Made by a program: the position numbers and the translations under genes
Assembly (NCBI RefSeq): GCF_005889725.1
Contig: NZ_VCKX01000010.1
Coordinates: 1-64,000, forward strand
From: Nonomuraea zeae
GTDB lineage: Bacteria; Actinomycetota; Actinomycetes; Streptosporangiales; Streptosporangiaceae
DNA length: 64,000 nucleotides
Direction: 5' to 3'
The notes under the pieces: generated by a model
Database searches by the model: none
What the model was told of the DNA's origin: nothing
The model's input: the letters and a program-made list of their open reading frames with translations, nothing else
Shown here: piece after piece, positions 16,893 through 25,637 of the stretch
Layout: every line of letters starts with the position of its first letter
How positions within the stretch are numbered: the first letter of the stretch is position 1

Positions 16893-16908
16893 CGACGCGA
16901 GCGCGTCG
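16893..16908. terminator. Hairpin between convergent genes
   Basis: CGACGC-GAGC-GCGTCG stem-loop 5 bp after the rhamnosidase stop and 47 bp before the stop of the leftward STAND gene; a plausible terminator for the rightward gene. No T-run. Confidence 0.5.
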
Positions 16909-16954
16909 GGTCCCTGCCCGGGCCCCGGCATCAGCAGATCGCCACTCGGCCTCT

Positions 16955-19900
16955 TCAGGGCACGGACGGTGCGCAGACCGGCTCGTACGGCTCGCCCGGC
17001 ACGTAGAGGTTCCACTCCTCGCGCGTGATCGTCCGCTGGGCCAGGACGCACACGCCGGCCTCCAGGTCGGAGGGCAGGTTCACGTCCCACAGCCGGATGG
17101 TGGCGTCATACCCGGTGCTGACGAGGGTGCGGCCGTCCGGGGTGAAGGCGACCCCGGAGACGCCCTGGTCATGCCCGGTCAGCGGACGGCCGAGTTGCCG
17201 CCGGGTGGCGACGTCCCACAGCCGGATCGTGCTGTCGCGGCCGGCGCTCGCGAGCAGCCGCCCATCGGGACTGAAGGCCGCCATCCATACCGTGTGGGTG
17301 TGCCCCACCAGCGGCTGGTCCTTCTGCCGGCCGGTGCGCACGTCCCACAGCCTGACCGTGCGGTCGCTGCTCGCACTGGCCAGAACCGAACCGTCCCGGT
17401 TGAACGCGACGTAGGTGACGGCGTCGATGTGGCCGCGCATCGGGGAGGCCCTCTCCAGGCGCGTACGCCGATCCCACTGCCGGACGGTCCCGTCGTCCAT
17501 GCCCACCGCGAGGGTGGTGCCGTCGGGGGCGAAGGCCAGTGCGGAACCGCGGACACCTGTCACCGGCGGGCCGATCTGCCGGCGGGTCCGCACATCCCAG
17601 AACCGCAAGGTGGCGTCCGCACCGGTGCTGGCGAGCATCGTCCCGTCCGGGCTGAACGCGAGCCCGCGCACCCAGCTCTGACCGTCGTCCTCGGTGTGGC
17701 CGCGCAGCGGCGGCCCGAACTGCCGCTGGGTGGCGACCGTCCACAGGTCGATCACTCCGTCGGACGCGCCGGTGGCCAGCAGCTTGCCATCGGGGCTGAC
17801 GGCCACCGGGCCTCCGTCGCCGATCCTGCCGGGCGCGATGGGCTGTCCGAGCGGGCTCACAACGGGCTGTCCGCGACGGTCGCGCCCGGCCAGCGTCCAC
17901 AGCCGTACGCCGTTGCCGCTGGAGGTGGCGAGCGTGCGGCCGTCAGGGCCGATGGCGGTGCCGTAGATGGCGCCGGTGCCGGGCCGGGTGACGGGCCGGC
18001 CGGTTTGCCGGCCGCGGACGAGGCTCCAGACGCGGACGGTCCCGTCGACGGCGGCGCTGGCCAGCGTCGTCCCATCCGGGGAGAAGGCCACGTCCAACGG
18101 CGTGCCGGTGTGGCCGACGAGGGGAGCCCCGATCTGCCGGCGAGTGACGAGGTCGTACAGGACGATCGTGCCCGCGCCGCCGTCGGTGGCCATCGTGCCG
18201 CCATCGGGGCTGACGGCCAGCGCGGTGCCGGAGCCCTGAAGGGGGGCGCCGAGCCGGCGATGGGTGGTCGTGTCCCACCAGCGCACGGTTCCGTCGCTGT
18301 CCCCGCTCAGCAGCTTCGTGCCGTCAGGGGTGTAGGCCACCTTCCAGGCCGCGATGTTGCCCTTGCGGGTGGCCGGGCGGGGCATGATCTCGCGGCGCCG
18401 GGCCACGTCCCAGAACAGCACGGCCCCGGTCGTGCCGGCGGTGGCCAGCACGCGCCCGTCCGGGCTGAAGGTCACGTCTTCTGCCTGATCGGCAGTGATC
18501 TGGGCGACGCGCCGCCGGGTGGCGACCTGCCACAGATAAAGGACGCCGTCGTCTCCCGCGCCGGCCAGCGTCTCGCCATCGGGGCTGAGCGCCACAGCGT
18601 TGAAGCGCACGGTCTCCCCGTCGAGGACGCCTGCGACGGTGAGCGGGTCGCCGGCCGGGCGGCGGGCGGCGATGTCCCACACGTGTATCGCGCCCCCGTC
18701 GGAGTCCTCCGTGCCGCTCGCGCCGAACAGGAGCCTGCCATCCCGGCTGAAGGCCACTCCCCGCGCGCGTTCATCCGGCGCGAGCGTGAAGCGTGCGATC
18801 GGACGGCCCGTGGCGATGTTCCAGAGCCGTACGGTGCCGTCGCGTCCAGCCGAGGCCAAGGTCGTGCCGTCGGGGCTGAACGCTACTTCCTCGACATCGG
18901 CGACATGCCCGGCGAACACCGCGCGAGCCGGGTTGAGCAGCGCGGCGGTCATGGCCGCACGCGCCTCCGGCGTGTCGTCCATCCTCCATGCGGCGGCCGC
19001 CAGCAGCCGCGACAACGCGGGATCGGATTCGCTCACGTCCACGCTGCGCCCGGCGAGCTCGCGCGAGCGCGCGGCGTTCTCCTGCGCGCTCGCCTTCGAT
19101 GCGCGGTCCACCGCGATCCCGGCCCCCGCCAGAGCCGCCACCAGCAGGATCGCCAGCGCGACGATGACGGCGCGGCGGGTGCGCGCGACCCGCGTGGACA
19201 CCCGGACGCCGGCCTCCAGGAACTCGCGGTGCACGCCGGTCAGCACGGGGTGGCGTAACGGATCGGCGTCCCATCGGGGAAACGCCTCCTGCAGCTCCGA
19301 CAGGCGGCTGCCCCGGTAGAGGAACGCCGGATCTCGGCTCTTGTCCTGCCAGTCCGCGGCGCTGTTCAGGAACTGCCGGAAGACGATGTGGTCCCTGCGC
19401 CCGTCGGCGAGCCAGCCGCTCAGCTTGGGCCAGGCGTGCAGCATCGCGTCGTGGGCGATCTCGATGGTGCCGCCGGCGCCCTGAGCGCCGCCGTCGCCGC
19501 CGAGGACGAGCAGCCGCCGGTCGGCGAACGCCCCCAGCACCGCCTCGACATCCGCGCTTCGCTCCGCCGGATAGCCGCCGAGCAACTCCCCCCGCGCCAC
19601 CCGGAGCCGCACCGGCCGTCCGTCGGGCCCGATGTCGGCCAGATTCAGGAAGACCGCACGGGTGAGGCGCTGCTGCTCGGCGGTCAGGGCGTCGTACACC
19701 TCGTCCGCGGCCGACTCCACCGCGTGGGCGACGCCGCCCATCAGGCCGTACGCGCGGCTCGTCAGCGTGCGGCCTTCCCTCCTCTCCCAGGTGAGCAGCA
19801 TCGCCTGCGACAGCAACGGCAGCACGCCGGTGCCGTAGCCGCCTTCGTCGGCGTGTGAGCGCAGGTCGCTCAGAACGCTTTCGACCAGGCCGGGTTCGAG

Positions 19901-21301
19901 CTCCAGGCCGGCGGCCGCGGCGGGTCCGGTGACGGCACGGCGTAGATCGGATTCGGTCATCGGGCCGAGCACGAACTGCCCGTCCTCCAGCGCCTCGCCC
20001 AGAACGGGGTGCGCGGCGCAGGTGGCCGCGAAGTCGCCACGCACGGCCAGCACGACCAGCGCCGGCGCGGCCGCGGCAGCGACGAGCGCGGTGCAGAAAG
20101 CCTCCCGCTCCTTGCTTCCGACCAGCTGGAAGACCTCCTCGAACTGGTCGACTACCAGCACGAGCCGGCCGGCTTCACGCCGCCGGCGCCGTTCGGCGTC
20201 GGCGAGCACGGCGTGCTGCACGGTCAGATGGGCGTCCTGCGGATTGGCCTCCAGCGAGCGGCGCACCGCACTCGGTTCGAGCCCGCCCAGGGCACTCAGC
20301 CGTACTGCCAAGGCGTCGAGTGGACGCGAGGTCGGCGTCATCACCACCTGCGGCCAGTGCTCGCAATCCGGCGCGCCCGGCAGCAGGCCACGGGCCAGCG
20401 CCGGCAGCAGCCCCGCGCGCAGCAGCGAGGACTTGCCTGCCCCGGACGCACCCGTCACCATGGCCAGCCCCGATGCGGGCAGCCGCTCGGTGAGCTTGCC
20501 GAGCAGCCTGGCCGTGGCCCGCTCGCGGCCGTAGAAGATCGGGGAATGGTTGCGCTCGAACGGCCACAGCCCCCGGTACGGCGCCTCGTCCGGCCACCTG
20601 GGGCCGCCGTCGTCCGCTTGCTGCGCGGCGGCCGCACGCCGGTTGACGGCGGAGATCTCTTCGCGTACGAGGGTCAGCTGCACCGACTGCCGGAGGGCCA
20701 GATCCCGGTCGTGCTGCTGCTCGGCGGCCTGACGGTGCAGCATCTCCTGCAGTTGGGTGGCCTTGCCCGACAGATCGGCGAGCAGCTGGCGGAACTCGGC
20801 GAAGCTCCCGCTCAGCTCGGCGAAGACGGTCGTGAGATGGGCCTGCAGCCGCTGATCTCCGTCGATGACCGCCGCCTCAAGAGCGGCTCCCGCCGCATCG
20901 ATCTCGTGCAGCACCCCGGCGATCGCCCGCCGCAGGTCCAGCGCGTCGGCGCCATCTGCCTCCAGCGATCGCAGGAGCTGGGCGCCGATCTCGCCTTCGA
21001 CTTCCTCTTCCGACAGGGGGCGGCCGGCGGCCCGCTGCCGCACCGCGTCCATCGACTTGATGATCACATCGGCCAGCACGTTGCCGCCCACACCGCCGAG
21101 CACTTGGGCCCCGGCCGTGACCAGGCCATCGGCGCCGGCGAAGGCGAGCGGCACCAGGGCGCCGGCGCACAACGTCGCGATGACCGCCTGCGGAGACCGC
21201 TTCAGCAGACCGCTCCCGCTCCGCCGCACCACCAGGGCGATCCGCGCCCGCGCCGCCTGAGCCTGGGAATCGCCGGGCTCGTCGTCGGCGCCCGATCCCA
21301 T
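16955..21301 (-). CDS. nSTAND1-type ATPase with transmembrane segment and 14 WD40 repeats
   Basis: This 1,448-residue signalling protein has four parts. Residues 1-230 include a hydrophobic stretch (about 35-75) and a charged, coiled-coil-like region. Then comes the conserved PYRGLWPFERNHSPIFYGRE entry to a STAND NTPase with Walker A GASGAGKSS (near 284) and Walker B LVLVVDQFEEVF (near 379). A membrane helix lies at about 705-730 (VIVALAILLVAALAGAGIAV). Fourteen WD40 repeats (about 794-1425) can be counted, enough for two seven-bladed propellers, and the tail has the TREEW..YVPG.PY.PVC motif often seen in such proteins. STAND ATPases switch on binding a signal; the partner and output are unknown, and no effector domain is recognisable. 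ATG 21301 (GGGGGG upstream) is preferred to GTG 21331. Confidence 0.88.
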   Translation of the reverse strand: MGSGADDEPGDSQAQAARARIALVVRRSGSGLLKRSPQAVIATLCAGALVPLAFAGADGLVTAGAQVLGGVGGNVLADVIIKSMDAVRQRAAGRPLSEEEVEGEIGAQLLRSLEADGADALDLRRAIAGVLHEIDAAGAALEAAVIDGDQRLQAHLTTVFAELSGSFAEFRQLLADLSGKATQLQEMLHRQAAEQQHDRDLALRQSVQLTLVREEISAVNRRAAAAQQADDGGPRWPDEAPYRGLWPFERNHSPIFYGRERATARLLGKLTERLPASGLAMVTGASGAGKSSLLRAGLLPALARGLLPGAPDCEHWPQVVMTPTSRPLDALAVRLSALGGLEPSAVRRSLEANPQDAHLTVQHAVLADAERRRRREAGRLVLVVDQFEEVFQLVGSKEREAFCTALVAAAAAPALVVLAVRGDFAATCAAHPVLGEALEDGQFVLGPMTESDLRRAVTGPAAAAGLELEPGLVESVLSDLRSHADEGGYGTGVLPLLSQAMLLTWERREGRTLTSRAYGLMGGVAHAVESAADEVYDALTAEQQRLTRAVFLNLADIGPDGRPVRLRVARGELLGGYPAERSADVEAVLGAFADRRLLVLGGDGGAQGAGGTIEIAHDAMLHAWPKLSGWLADGRRDHIVFRQFLNSAADWQDKSRDPAFLYRGSRLSELQEAFPRWDADPLRHPVLTGVHREFLEAGVRVSTRVARTRRAVIVALAILLVAALAGAGIAVDRASKASAQENAARSRELAGRSVDVSESDPALSRLLAAAAWRMDDTPEARAAMTAALLNPARAVFAGHVADVEEVAFSPDGTTLASAGRDGTVRLWNIATGRPIARFTLAPDERARGVAFSRDGRLLFGASGTEDSDGGAIHVWDIAARRPAGDPLTVAGVLDGETVRFNAVALSPDGETLAGAGDDGVLYLWQVATRRRVAQITADQAEDVTFSPDGRVLATAGTTGAVLFWDVARRREIMPRPATRKGNIAAWKVAYTPDGTKLLSGDSDGTVRWWDTTTHRRLGAPLQGSGTALAVSPDGGTMATDGGAGTIVLYDLVTRRQIGAPLVGHTGTPLDVAFSPDGTTLASAAVDGTVRVWSLVRGRQTGRPVTRPGTGAIYGTAIGPDGRTLATSSGNGVRLWTLAGRDRRGQPVVSPLGQPIAPGRIGDGGPVAVSPDGKLLATGASDGVIDLWTVATQRQFGPPLRGHTEDDGQSWVRGLAFSPDGTMLASTGADATLRFWDVRTRRQIGPPVTGVRGSALAFAPDGTTLAVGMDDGTVRQWDRRTRLERASPMRGHIDAVTYVAFNRDGSVLASASSDRTVRLWDVRTGRQKDQPLVGHTHTVWMAAFSPDGRLLASAGRDSTIRLWDVATRRQLGRPLTGHDQGVSGVAFTPDGRTLVSTGYDATIRLWDVNLPSDLEAGVCVLAQRTITREEWNLYVPGEPYEPVCAPSVP

Positions 21302-21417
21302 GCACAACCCCCCGTCGGTCCGCGAAGGCACCCGCCCGTGTGTGTTATCGCGACCGAGCCGGGCCCCGCTACAACGACCGTGGCCGGCTCACCCCGCGAG
21401 CGGCCCGGATCGCCCGC

Positions 21418-22578
21418 CTAGGACGCGGTCGGGCAGAACTCGGCGGAGAGCGCGTCGGTGAAGACGCTCAGGGGTGCCCAGTCGCCATTGACCTGGGTGG
21501 TGAGGCGGTGTTTGCCGTCGCGGGTGCCCATGGAGTAGCTCCAGGAGCCGTAGGTGGCGCCGGCGTTGCCCCAGACGGTGGTCCCGCAGGGCAGCTCCTG
21601 TTCGAAGATGCCCAGGCCGTAGCGGGTGCCGGGGATCCAGTTCGCTCCCTCGGTGGAGACGGTGGTGAGCATCTCGCGCAGTTGCGCGGGCGGCAGGACG
21701 CGCCCGCCGAACAGGGCGGCGAAGAACCGGTTGAGGTCGGTGGCGGTGGAGATGACGCCGCCGGCGGACCAGGCGAAGGACTGGTTCATCTGGGTGGCGT
21801 CGTAGATCGTGGGCTGGGGGTCGCGGGAGAACAGGGTGGAGTAGTGGACCGGGTGCGGGCCGCGGATCTTGGCGGCGGTGCCGGGCAGGTAGGTGCCGGT
21901 CAGGCGCAGGGGTCGGATGACGGTGCGGTCCAGCTCCTGCTCGAACGTCCTGCCCGTCGCCTTCTCGACGATCATCGCGGCGAGGATGTAGTTCGTGTTG
22001 GAGTACTTGAAGCGCTGCCCCGGCTCGCCGGTGGGCGGGTGGGCCAGGGCGATCTTCACCAGCTGTTGCGGGGTGTAGGTGTCGTAGCGGTGCTTGAACC
22101 ACTCGGCGCCGACGCCCGTGGCGAAGAACTCCTCGTCGTCGGAGTATGCGTAGATGCCGCTGGTCTGGTTGAGCAGCTGCCTGATGGTGATCTTTTCGGG
22201 CTGGTAGGCGCTGTCGTCGAAGAGGCCGGGGAGGTACTTGTCCAGGGTGTCGTCCAGGCTCAGCTTGCCGGCGGCGGCGAGCTTGAGCACCACGGTGGCG
22301 GTGAAGGCCTTGGATGCGCTGCCGATGCGGAATCGCTCGTTCTGCCGGCGCTCGCGTCCGGTTTTGGTGCTGGACACGCCCGCCGAGCCGAACCAGGAGC
22401 GGCGGCCGTCGCGGACGTGGGCGACCATGCCGGGGGCGAGTTTGGCGGCCACCGCCTGGTCGAGCACCTGCTGCACCTTGGGATGTCCGGGAGCGGAGGA
22501 TGCGGCTGCGGGCAGGGCTGTGGTGGCCAGGGTCGCGGCGGCGAGTAGTGCCGTAACGACGGACTGTGATCTGAGCAA
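21418..22578 (-). CDS. Secreted serine hydrolase (beta-lactamase/D-alanyl-D-alanine carboxypeptidase class C fold)
   Basis: This 386-residue protein has a Sec signal peptide (residues 1-27, cleavage after ALPAAASSA). The class C fold motifs are SASK (Ser87, Lys90) and YSNTNY. The third motif, normally HxG or KTG, appears as WGNAGATYG, as in many R61-type carboxypeptidases that have drifted. It acts outside the cell on D-Ala peptides, beta-lactams or esters. The start is TTG with an excellent GGAGGAG 5 nt upstream; the nearby ATG is out of frame. The gap upstream is AT-rich and carries repeated TTGCAATG boxes. Confidence 0.87.
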   Translation of the reverse strand: MLRSQSVVTALLAAATLATTALPAAASSAPGHPKVQQVLDQAVAAKLAPGMVAHVRDGRRSWFGSAGVSSTKTGRERRQNERFRIGSASKAFTATVVLKLAAAGKLSLDDTLDKYLPGLFDDSAYQPEKITIRQLLNQTSGIYAYSDDEEFFATGVGAEWFKHRYDTYTPQQLVKIALAHPPTGEPGQRFKYSNTNYILAAMIVEKATGRTFEQELDRTVIRPLRLTGTYLPGTAAKIRGPHPVHYSTLFSRDPQPTIYDATQMNQSFAWSAGGVISTATDLNRFFAALFGGRVLPPAQLREMLTTVSTEGANWIPGTRYGLGIFEQELPCGTTVWGNAGATYGSWSYSMGTRDGKHRLTTQVNGDWAPLSVFTDALSAEFCPTAS

Positions 22579-22980
22579 GTCAGCTCCTCCATTGAGGGGT
22601 GGGCCGGAAAGGTCCTGCCGGGCGCGCCCGCCTGTTCAGCGTTTGCAATGCACGAAAAGCTAGCTTGCATTCACAAAACTATCAATTTAAATATGGGTTC
22701 TGACCGGGAATTCCTTGGGTAATTGCAATGGATGTGAGGGTGAATGCAAGTGAGGAAACTTGCAATGAGATGGACCCGAACGCAAACGGCACCCGCGCCG
22801 GCGAGCTGGCGCTCGCGATCAGGGTCCCAGTAGCACGGAAGAAATTTCCAGCGAAGTGGCGTCTGACCTGTGGTAACGGCAGAGTCGATCTCCGTGGCGG
22901 GTTGATGATCACTGCCGCTGCGTTCGTTCCGGTTGTCCGGTACGGCACGTGGAGTGGTGCGTTGTCCGAGAAGATGCTCG
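22579..22980. other. AT-rich non-coding gap upstream of the serine hydrolase
   Basis: About 400 bp without a convincing gene. The part from 22640 to 22860 is clearly less GC-rich than the surroundings and holds the TTGCAATG/TTGCATT boxes described separately. The rest runs into the transposase remnant. I see no clear sigma-70 promoter. Confidence 0.5.
22643..22767. promoter_or_regulatory. Cluster of TTGCAATG boxes and an 11-bp inverted repeat
   Basis: TTGCAATG occurs at 22643-22650, 22723-22730 and 22760-22767. CTTGCATTCAC (22664-22674) and GTGAATGCAAG (22740-22750) form a perfect 11-bp inverted repeat 65 bp apart. Spaced repeats upstream of a gene suggest cooperative regulator binding, perhaps with DNA looping. 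Confidence 0.45.
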
Positions 22981-23402
22981 TTCCCGGAGATCAGCGCGGA
23001 TGAGCTGATCCGGTCTTTCACGCCGACGGCGGCTGACGTGGCGTTCGTCGATCCGGGCAAGGGGCGGGGCCCGGTTGATCGGCTGGGCATGCTGGTCCAG
23101 CTCTGTACACTGCCGTGGCTCGGGTTCGTGCCCGACGATGTGGGCTCGGCACCGCCGCCGGCTGTGGCCCGGGTCGCGGAGCGGCGGGGCCTGATCGCAA
23201 GTATCTGGAGTGGCAGACCGCCCCGGCGGGCAGCCAGGCGATGAAGGAGCTGGAGCAGTTCCTGCTGGACCGGGCGATGGAGCACGACTCGCCGACGCTG
23301 CTGTTCAACCTGGCGCGCGAGTACCTGATGGCGGCCAAGATGGTCGGCACGGCCCGCAAGGGCGCCTCCGATCTGACCTCGCAGCTGGTGGGGCACCACC
23401 TC
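22981..23402 (+). pseudogene. Degenerate Tn3-family transposase (N-terminal DUF4158 region)
   Basis: One frame (22981-23197) reads ISADELIRSFTPTAADVAF, then RGPVDRLGMLVQLCTLPWLGFVPDDV, the N-terminal DUF4158 domain of Tn3-type transposases. A second frame (23203-23402) continues KYLEWQTAPAGSQAMKELEQ and DSPTLLFNLAREYLMAAK, the following part of the same family. Between them there is a frameshift with loss of the intervening residues, and a further short deletion after LMAAK. The catalytic DDE domain is absent. The fragment stops next to the end of the leftward secreted hydrolase. Dead remnant of a past insertion; no terminal inverted repeats visible. Confidence 0.8.
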
Positions 23403-23428
23403 GAAGATCGCGAGTGTCGATCTTGCCG

Positions 23429-25309
23429 TTACTTGCTGGTTGTGCCGGTGACCAGCGGCAGCGAGATCGACGTGTCGGCCAGGTCGACGGTGACCTTGGC
23501 CCCGGTGCCGGGTTCGACGTTGCTGCTCTCGTCGAGGTTGAGGTCGTCGTTGGTTCCGGTCAGTATCAGGCCCAGCCGGTGCCCGGCCTTGAACTCGTAA
23601 TCCAGCGGCAGCATCTTCCAGGTGATCTGGTAGGCCTTGCCAGGCGTCAGCGGCGCCTGGCGGCTCAGCGACTCATGGTTCTGCGCGTCCAGGATTCCCC
23701 GGGTGACCACGTGGAAGTCGGAAGTCGCCAGGTTGTCGCCGGCCTTGAGGTAGCAGCCGTCGTCACCGTCCGTGCTCTGGCCGACGCAGTCTTCACCGCC
23801 GATGAACTTCAGGCCTTCCGCGGACGTCGCGCTGCGTTCGCGGTAGTTGATGCGGGCGTCGGTGCCGTAGTCGACGAGCACGACACCCAGGTTGGCGGTC
23901 GGCTCGTTCAGGGTGACCCGCAGGCTCACCGACGGCGTCCCGGACAGCCGCATCGCCTTCTTCAACGGCGGGGTCAGGAAGGCCAGCCGGTTGGGGTCGG
24001 CGGTGTCGGGGTTGCCGGCCATCGCGATCTCAGTCTGGGCGGTGTCGAGGTAGCTGCCGGTCCCGGTCGAGGGCTTGCGGCCCAGGGAGCCGTCCTGCTG
24101 CGGCCGCAGGGTCGTCGTCCGCGCCGCGGGTGCGGGCCAGTCGGCCTGGGTGATCCAGCGGTCCGGACCGAGCTGCACATCGACGCGCGGCCGGCGCGTG
24201 ATGTCGTTGGAGACGCCCATGAGTTCGTGGTCGAACCACTGGTGCAGGGTGTCGACCCACACCTCGCGGCGGGCCCAGAACGGGTCGAGGTGCCCGTACT
24301 GCGTCACCCACGCCTTGCGCTGCAGGTCGCGAGGCAGTTGGGTCCACCAGGTGGAGAACTGGTCGGCCATCACGTTCCGGTCCTGCATCCCCATCACCGA
24401 GAAGACGCTGGCGCGCACGTTGCGCGCCTTCGAAACCGGCCCGGTCCGGTAGTCGAGCTCCCGCCAATAGGCGTTGTCGTTGCCGGTGGCGTCGTCAGAG
24501 CCCTCGCTCATGCGCCGGCGCACTGCCGCGCACTTCTCGTCCGGATCCTCGTCAATCCGTGCGGCCATCCAGGCCTGCCCGTCCTTGATGTCGGTGAGGG
24601 TGCCGTTCGCGCGCCACATGTCGTACCAGCTGCTCGGCCCCGCGATCGGCACGATCGTCTCCAGCCCTCGCACCCCGGTGCCGGCGACTGCCATGGCGAG
24701 GGCACCCTCATAGGAGTGCCCGATCATCCCGGTACGGCCTGTGGTCCAGGACGCCTTGACCGGAGCGCCCTTGGCGTCGTAGGCGGTCGCCCGGCCGTTG
24801 AGCCAGTCGACGACCGCCTTGCCGCCCAGCACGTCGGACGGACCGCCGCTCGTCGGACAGCCGTCCGACAACCGGGTGCCGATCATGTCCACGGACACGA
24901 ACGCGTACCCGCGCGGCACGAAGTAGTTGTCGTAGAACATCGGAAACTTCGTCAGGTTCCCGTCCGCGCCATACTTCTTCTTTTCGACCTCGAAGCCGAC
25001 ACCCGGTTCACCGAAGTACGGGCTCTGATGCATGATCACCGGAACCTTGAGCCCGGGACCTGACTCCTTCGGCCGGATGATGTCCACCCGGACCAGATCC
25101 TTCTTTCCGTCGCCGTCACTGTCGACCGTCGACTGCACCCGAACGTGCTCACGGATGGCGTCGGCGTAGGAGAAAGCGGGCTGCGTGAGCCCGCCGGAGA
25201 CTTTGATCTTCGGCTTCGCCGTCGCGGACGCGGCGGGAGCAGCGGCGACCACGAACGGAATCGCAAGTGCGACTACGGCGAGGAGGCTTCGCCGTTTAAA
25301 ACTGGACAT
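23429..25309 (-). CDS. Secreted X-Pro dipeptidyl-peptidase/CocE-type hydrolase (peptidase S15 family)
   Basis: This 626-residue protein has a signal peptide (residues 1-31, FKRRSLLAVVALAIPFVVAAAPAASA). An S15/CocE alpha/beta-hydrolase domain with nucleophile Ser199 in GMIGHSYEG follows, then a C-terminal jelly-roll domain (VSLRVTLNEPTANLGVVLVDYG; GHRLGLILTGTND). Related enzymes remove Xaa-Pro dipeptides or hydrolyse acyl esters; secreted actinobacterial members act on proline-rich peptides. The ATG has a near-ideal AAGGAGGGC upstream. Its stop is within 30 bp of the Tn3 remnant, so the original downstream sequence was probably replaced by the insertion. Confidence 0.88.
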   Translation of the reverse strand: MSSFKRRSLLAVVALAIPFVVAAAPAASATAKPKIKVSGGLTQPAFSYADAIREHVRVQSTVDSDGDGKKDLVRVDIIRPKESGPGLKVPVIMHQSPYFGEPGVGFEVEKKKYGADGNLTKFPMFYDNYFVPRGYAFVSVDMIGTRLSDGCPTSGGPSDVLGGKAVVDWLNGRATAYDAKGAPVKASWTTGRTGMIGHSYEGALAMAVAGTGVRGLETIVPIAGPSSWYDMWRANGTLTDIKDGQAWMAARIDEDPDEKCAAVRRRMSEGSDDATGNDNAYWRELDYRTGPVSKARNVRASVFSVMGMQDRNVMADQFSTWWTQLPRDLQRKAWVTQYGHLDPFWARREVWVDTLHQWFDHELMGVSNDITRRPRVDVQLGPDRWITQADWPAPAARTTTLRPQQDGSLGRKPSTGTGSYLDTAQTEIAMAGNPDTADPNRLAFLTPPLKKAMRLSGTPSVSLRVTLNEPTANLGVVLVDYGTDARINYRERSATSAEGLKFIGGEDCVGQSTDGDDGCYLKAGDNLATSDFHVVTRGILDAQNHESLSRQAPLTPGKAYQITWKMLPLDYEFKAGHRLGLILTGTNDDLNLDESSNVEPGTGAKVTVDLADTSISLPLVTGTTSK

Positions 25310-25389
25310 GTGCCCTCCTTAGGGCTGGTAACTGCTGTCGATGAAGCGCCGCAGCACGGGGGTCCGGCGAGAACCTCGGGACAAGCCCG

Positions 25390-25602
25390 TCAAGCGGCGT
25401 CGAGGACTTCGGTGATCTTGCGGGCCATGTCCGCCGGGGTGAGGCTGGGCCGGCTCTGGTGGGTGCGGGCGGCCGCTTCGACGGCGACGCTCATGACCCG
25501 GCGGCTGACCAGGAAGAAGCCGCTGACATGGACCCGAAAGCCAACGGCTGCGCCGTGGGCCGCCAGAGTGCCCTGGCTCAGAAGGCCGGAGTGGGGCCCG
25601 AC
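25390..25602 (-). pseudogene. C-terminal fragment of an unidentified (possibly oxidoreductase) gene
   Basis: A 71-codon open stretch ends with FFLVSRRVMSVAVEAAARTH...PADMARKITEVLDAA and a TGA. The composition is protein-like and different from random frame noise, but there is no start codon with a ribosome-binding site, and the frame is closed by TAG just upstream. I do not recognise the family with confidence. The rest of the 25310-25637 gap shows nothing else. Confidence 0.35.
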
Positions 25603-25637
25603 CTACGCGGTGGAGGCCAAGGATGCGATTTCAGAGT

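Noticed and set aside
17000..18950. Regularly spaced DNA repeats, possible CRISPR-like array
   Set aside because: The periodicity is that of WD40 codons (about 125 bp, imperfect), not identical repeats with unique spacers.
17171..19258. Rightward 695-residue frame across the WD40 region
   Set aside because: Antisense shadow of the WD40 repeats with no recognisable domain.
22728..23003. 91-residue rightward ORF in the AT-rich gap
   Set aside because: No family match, overlaps the box cluster and the transposase fragment, and has no ribosome-binding site.
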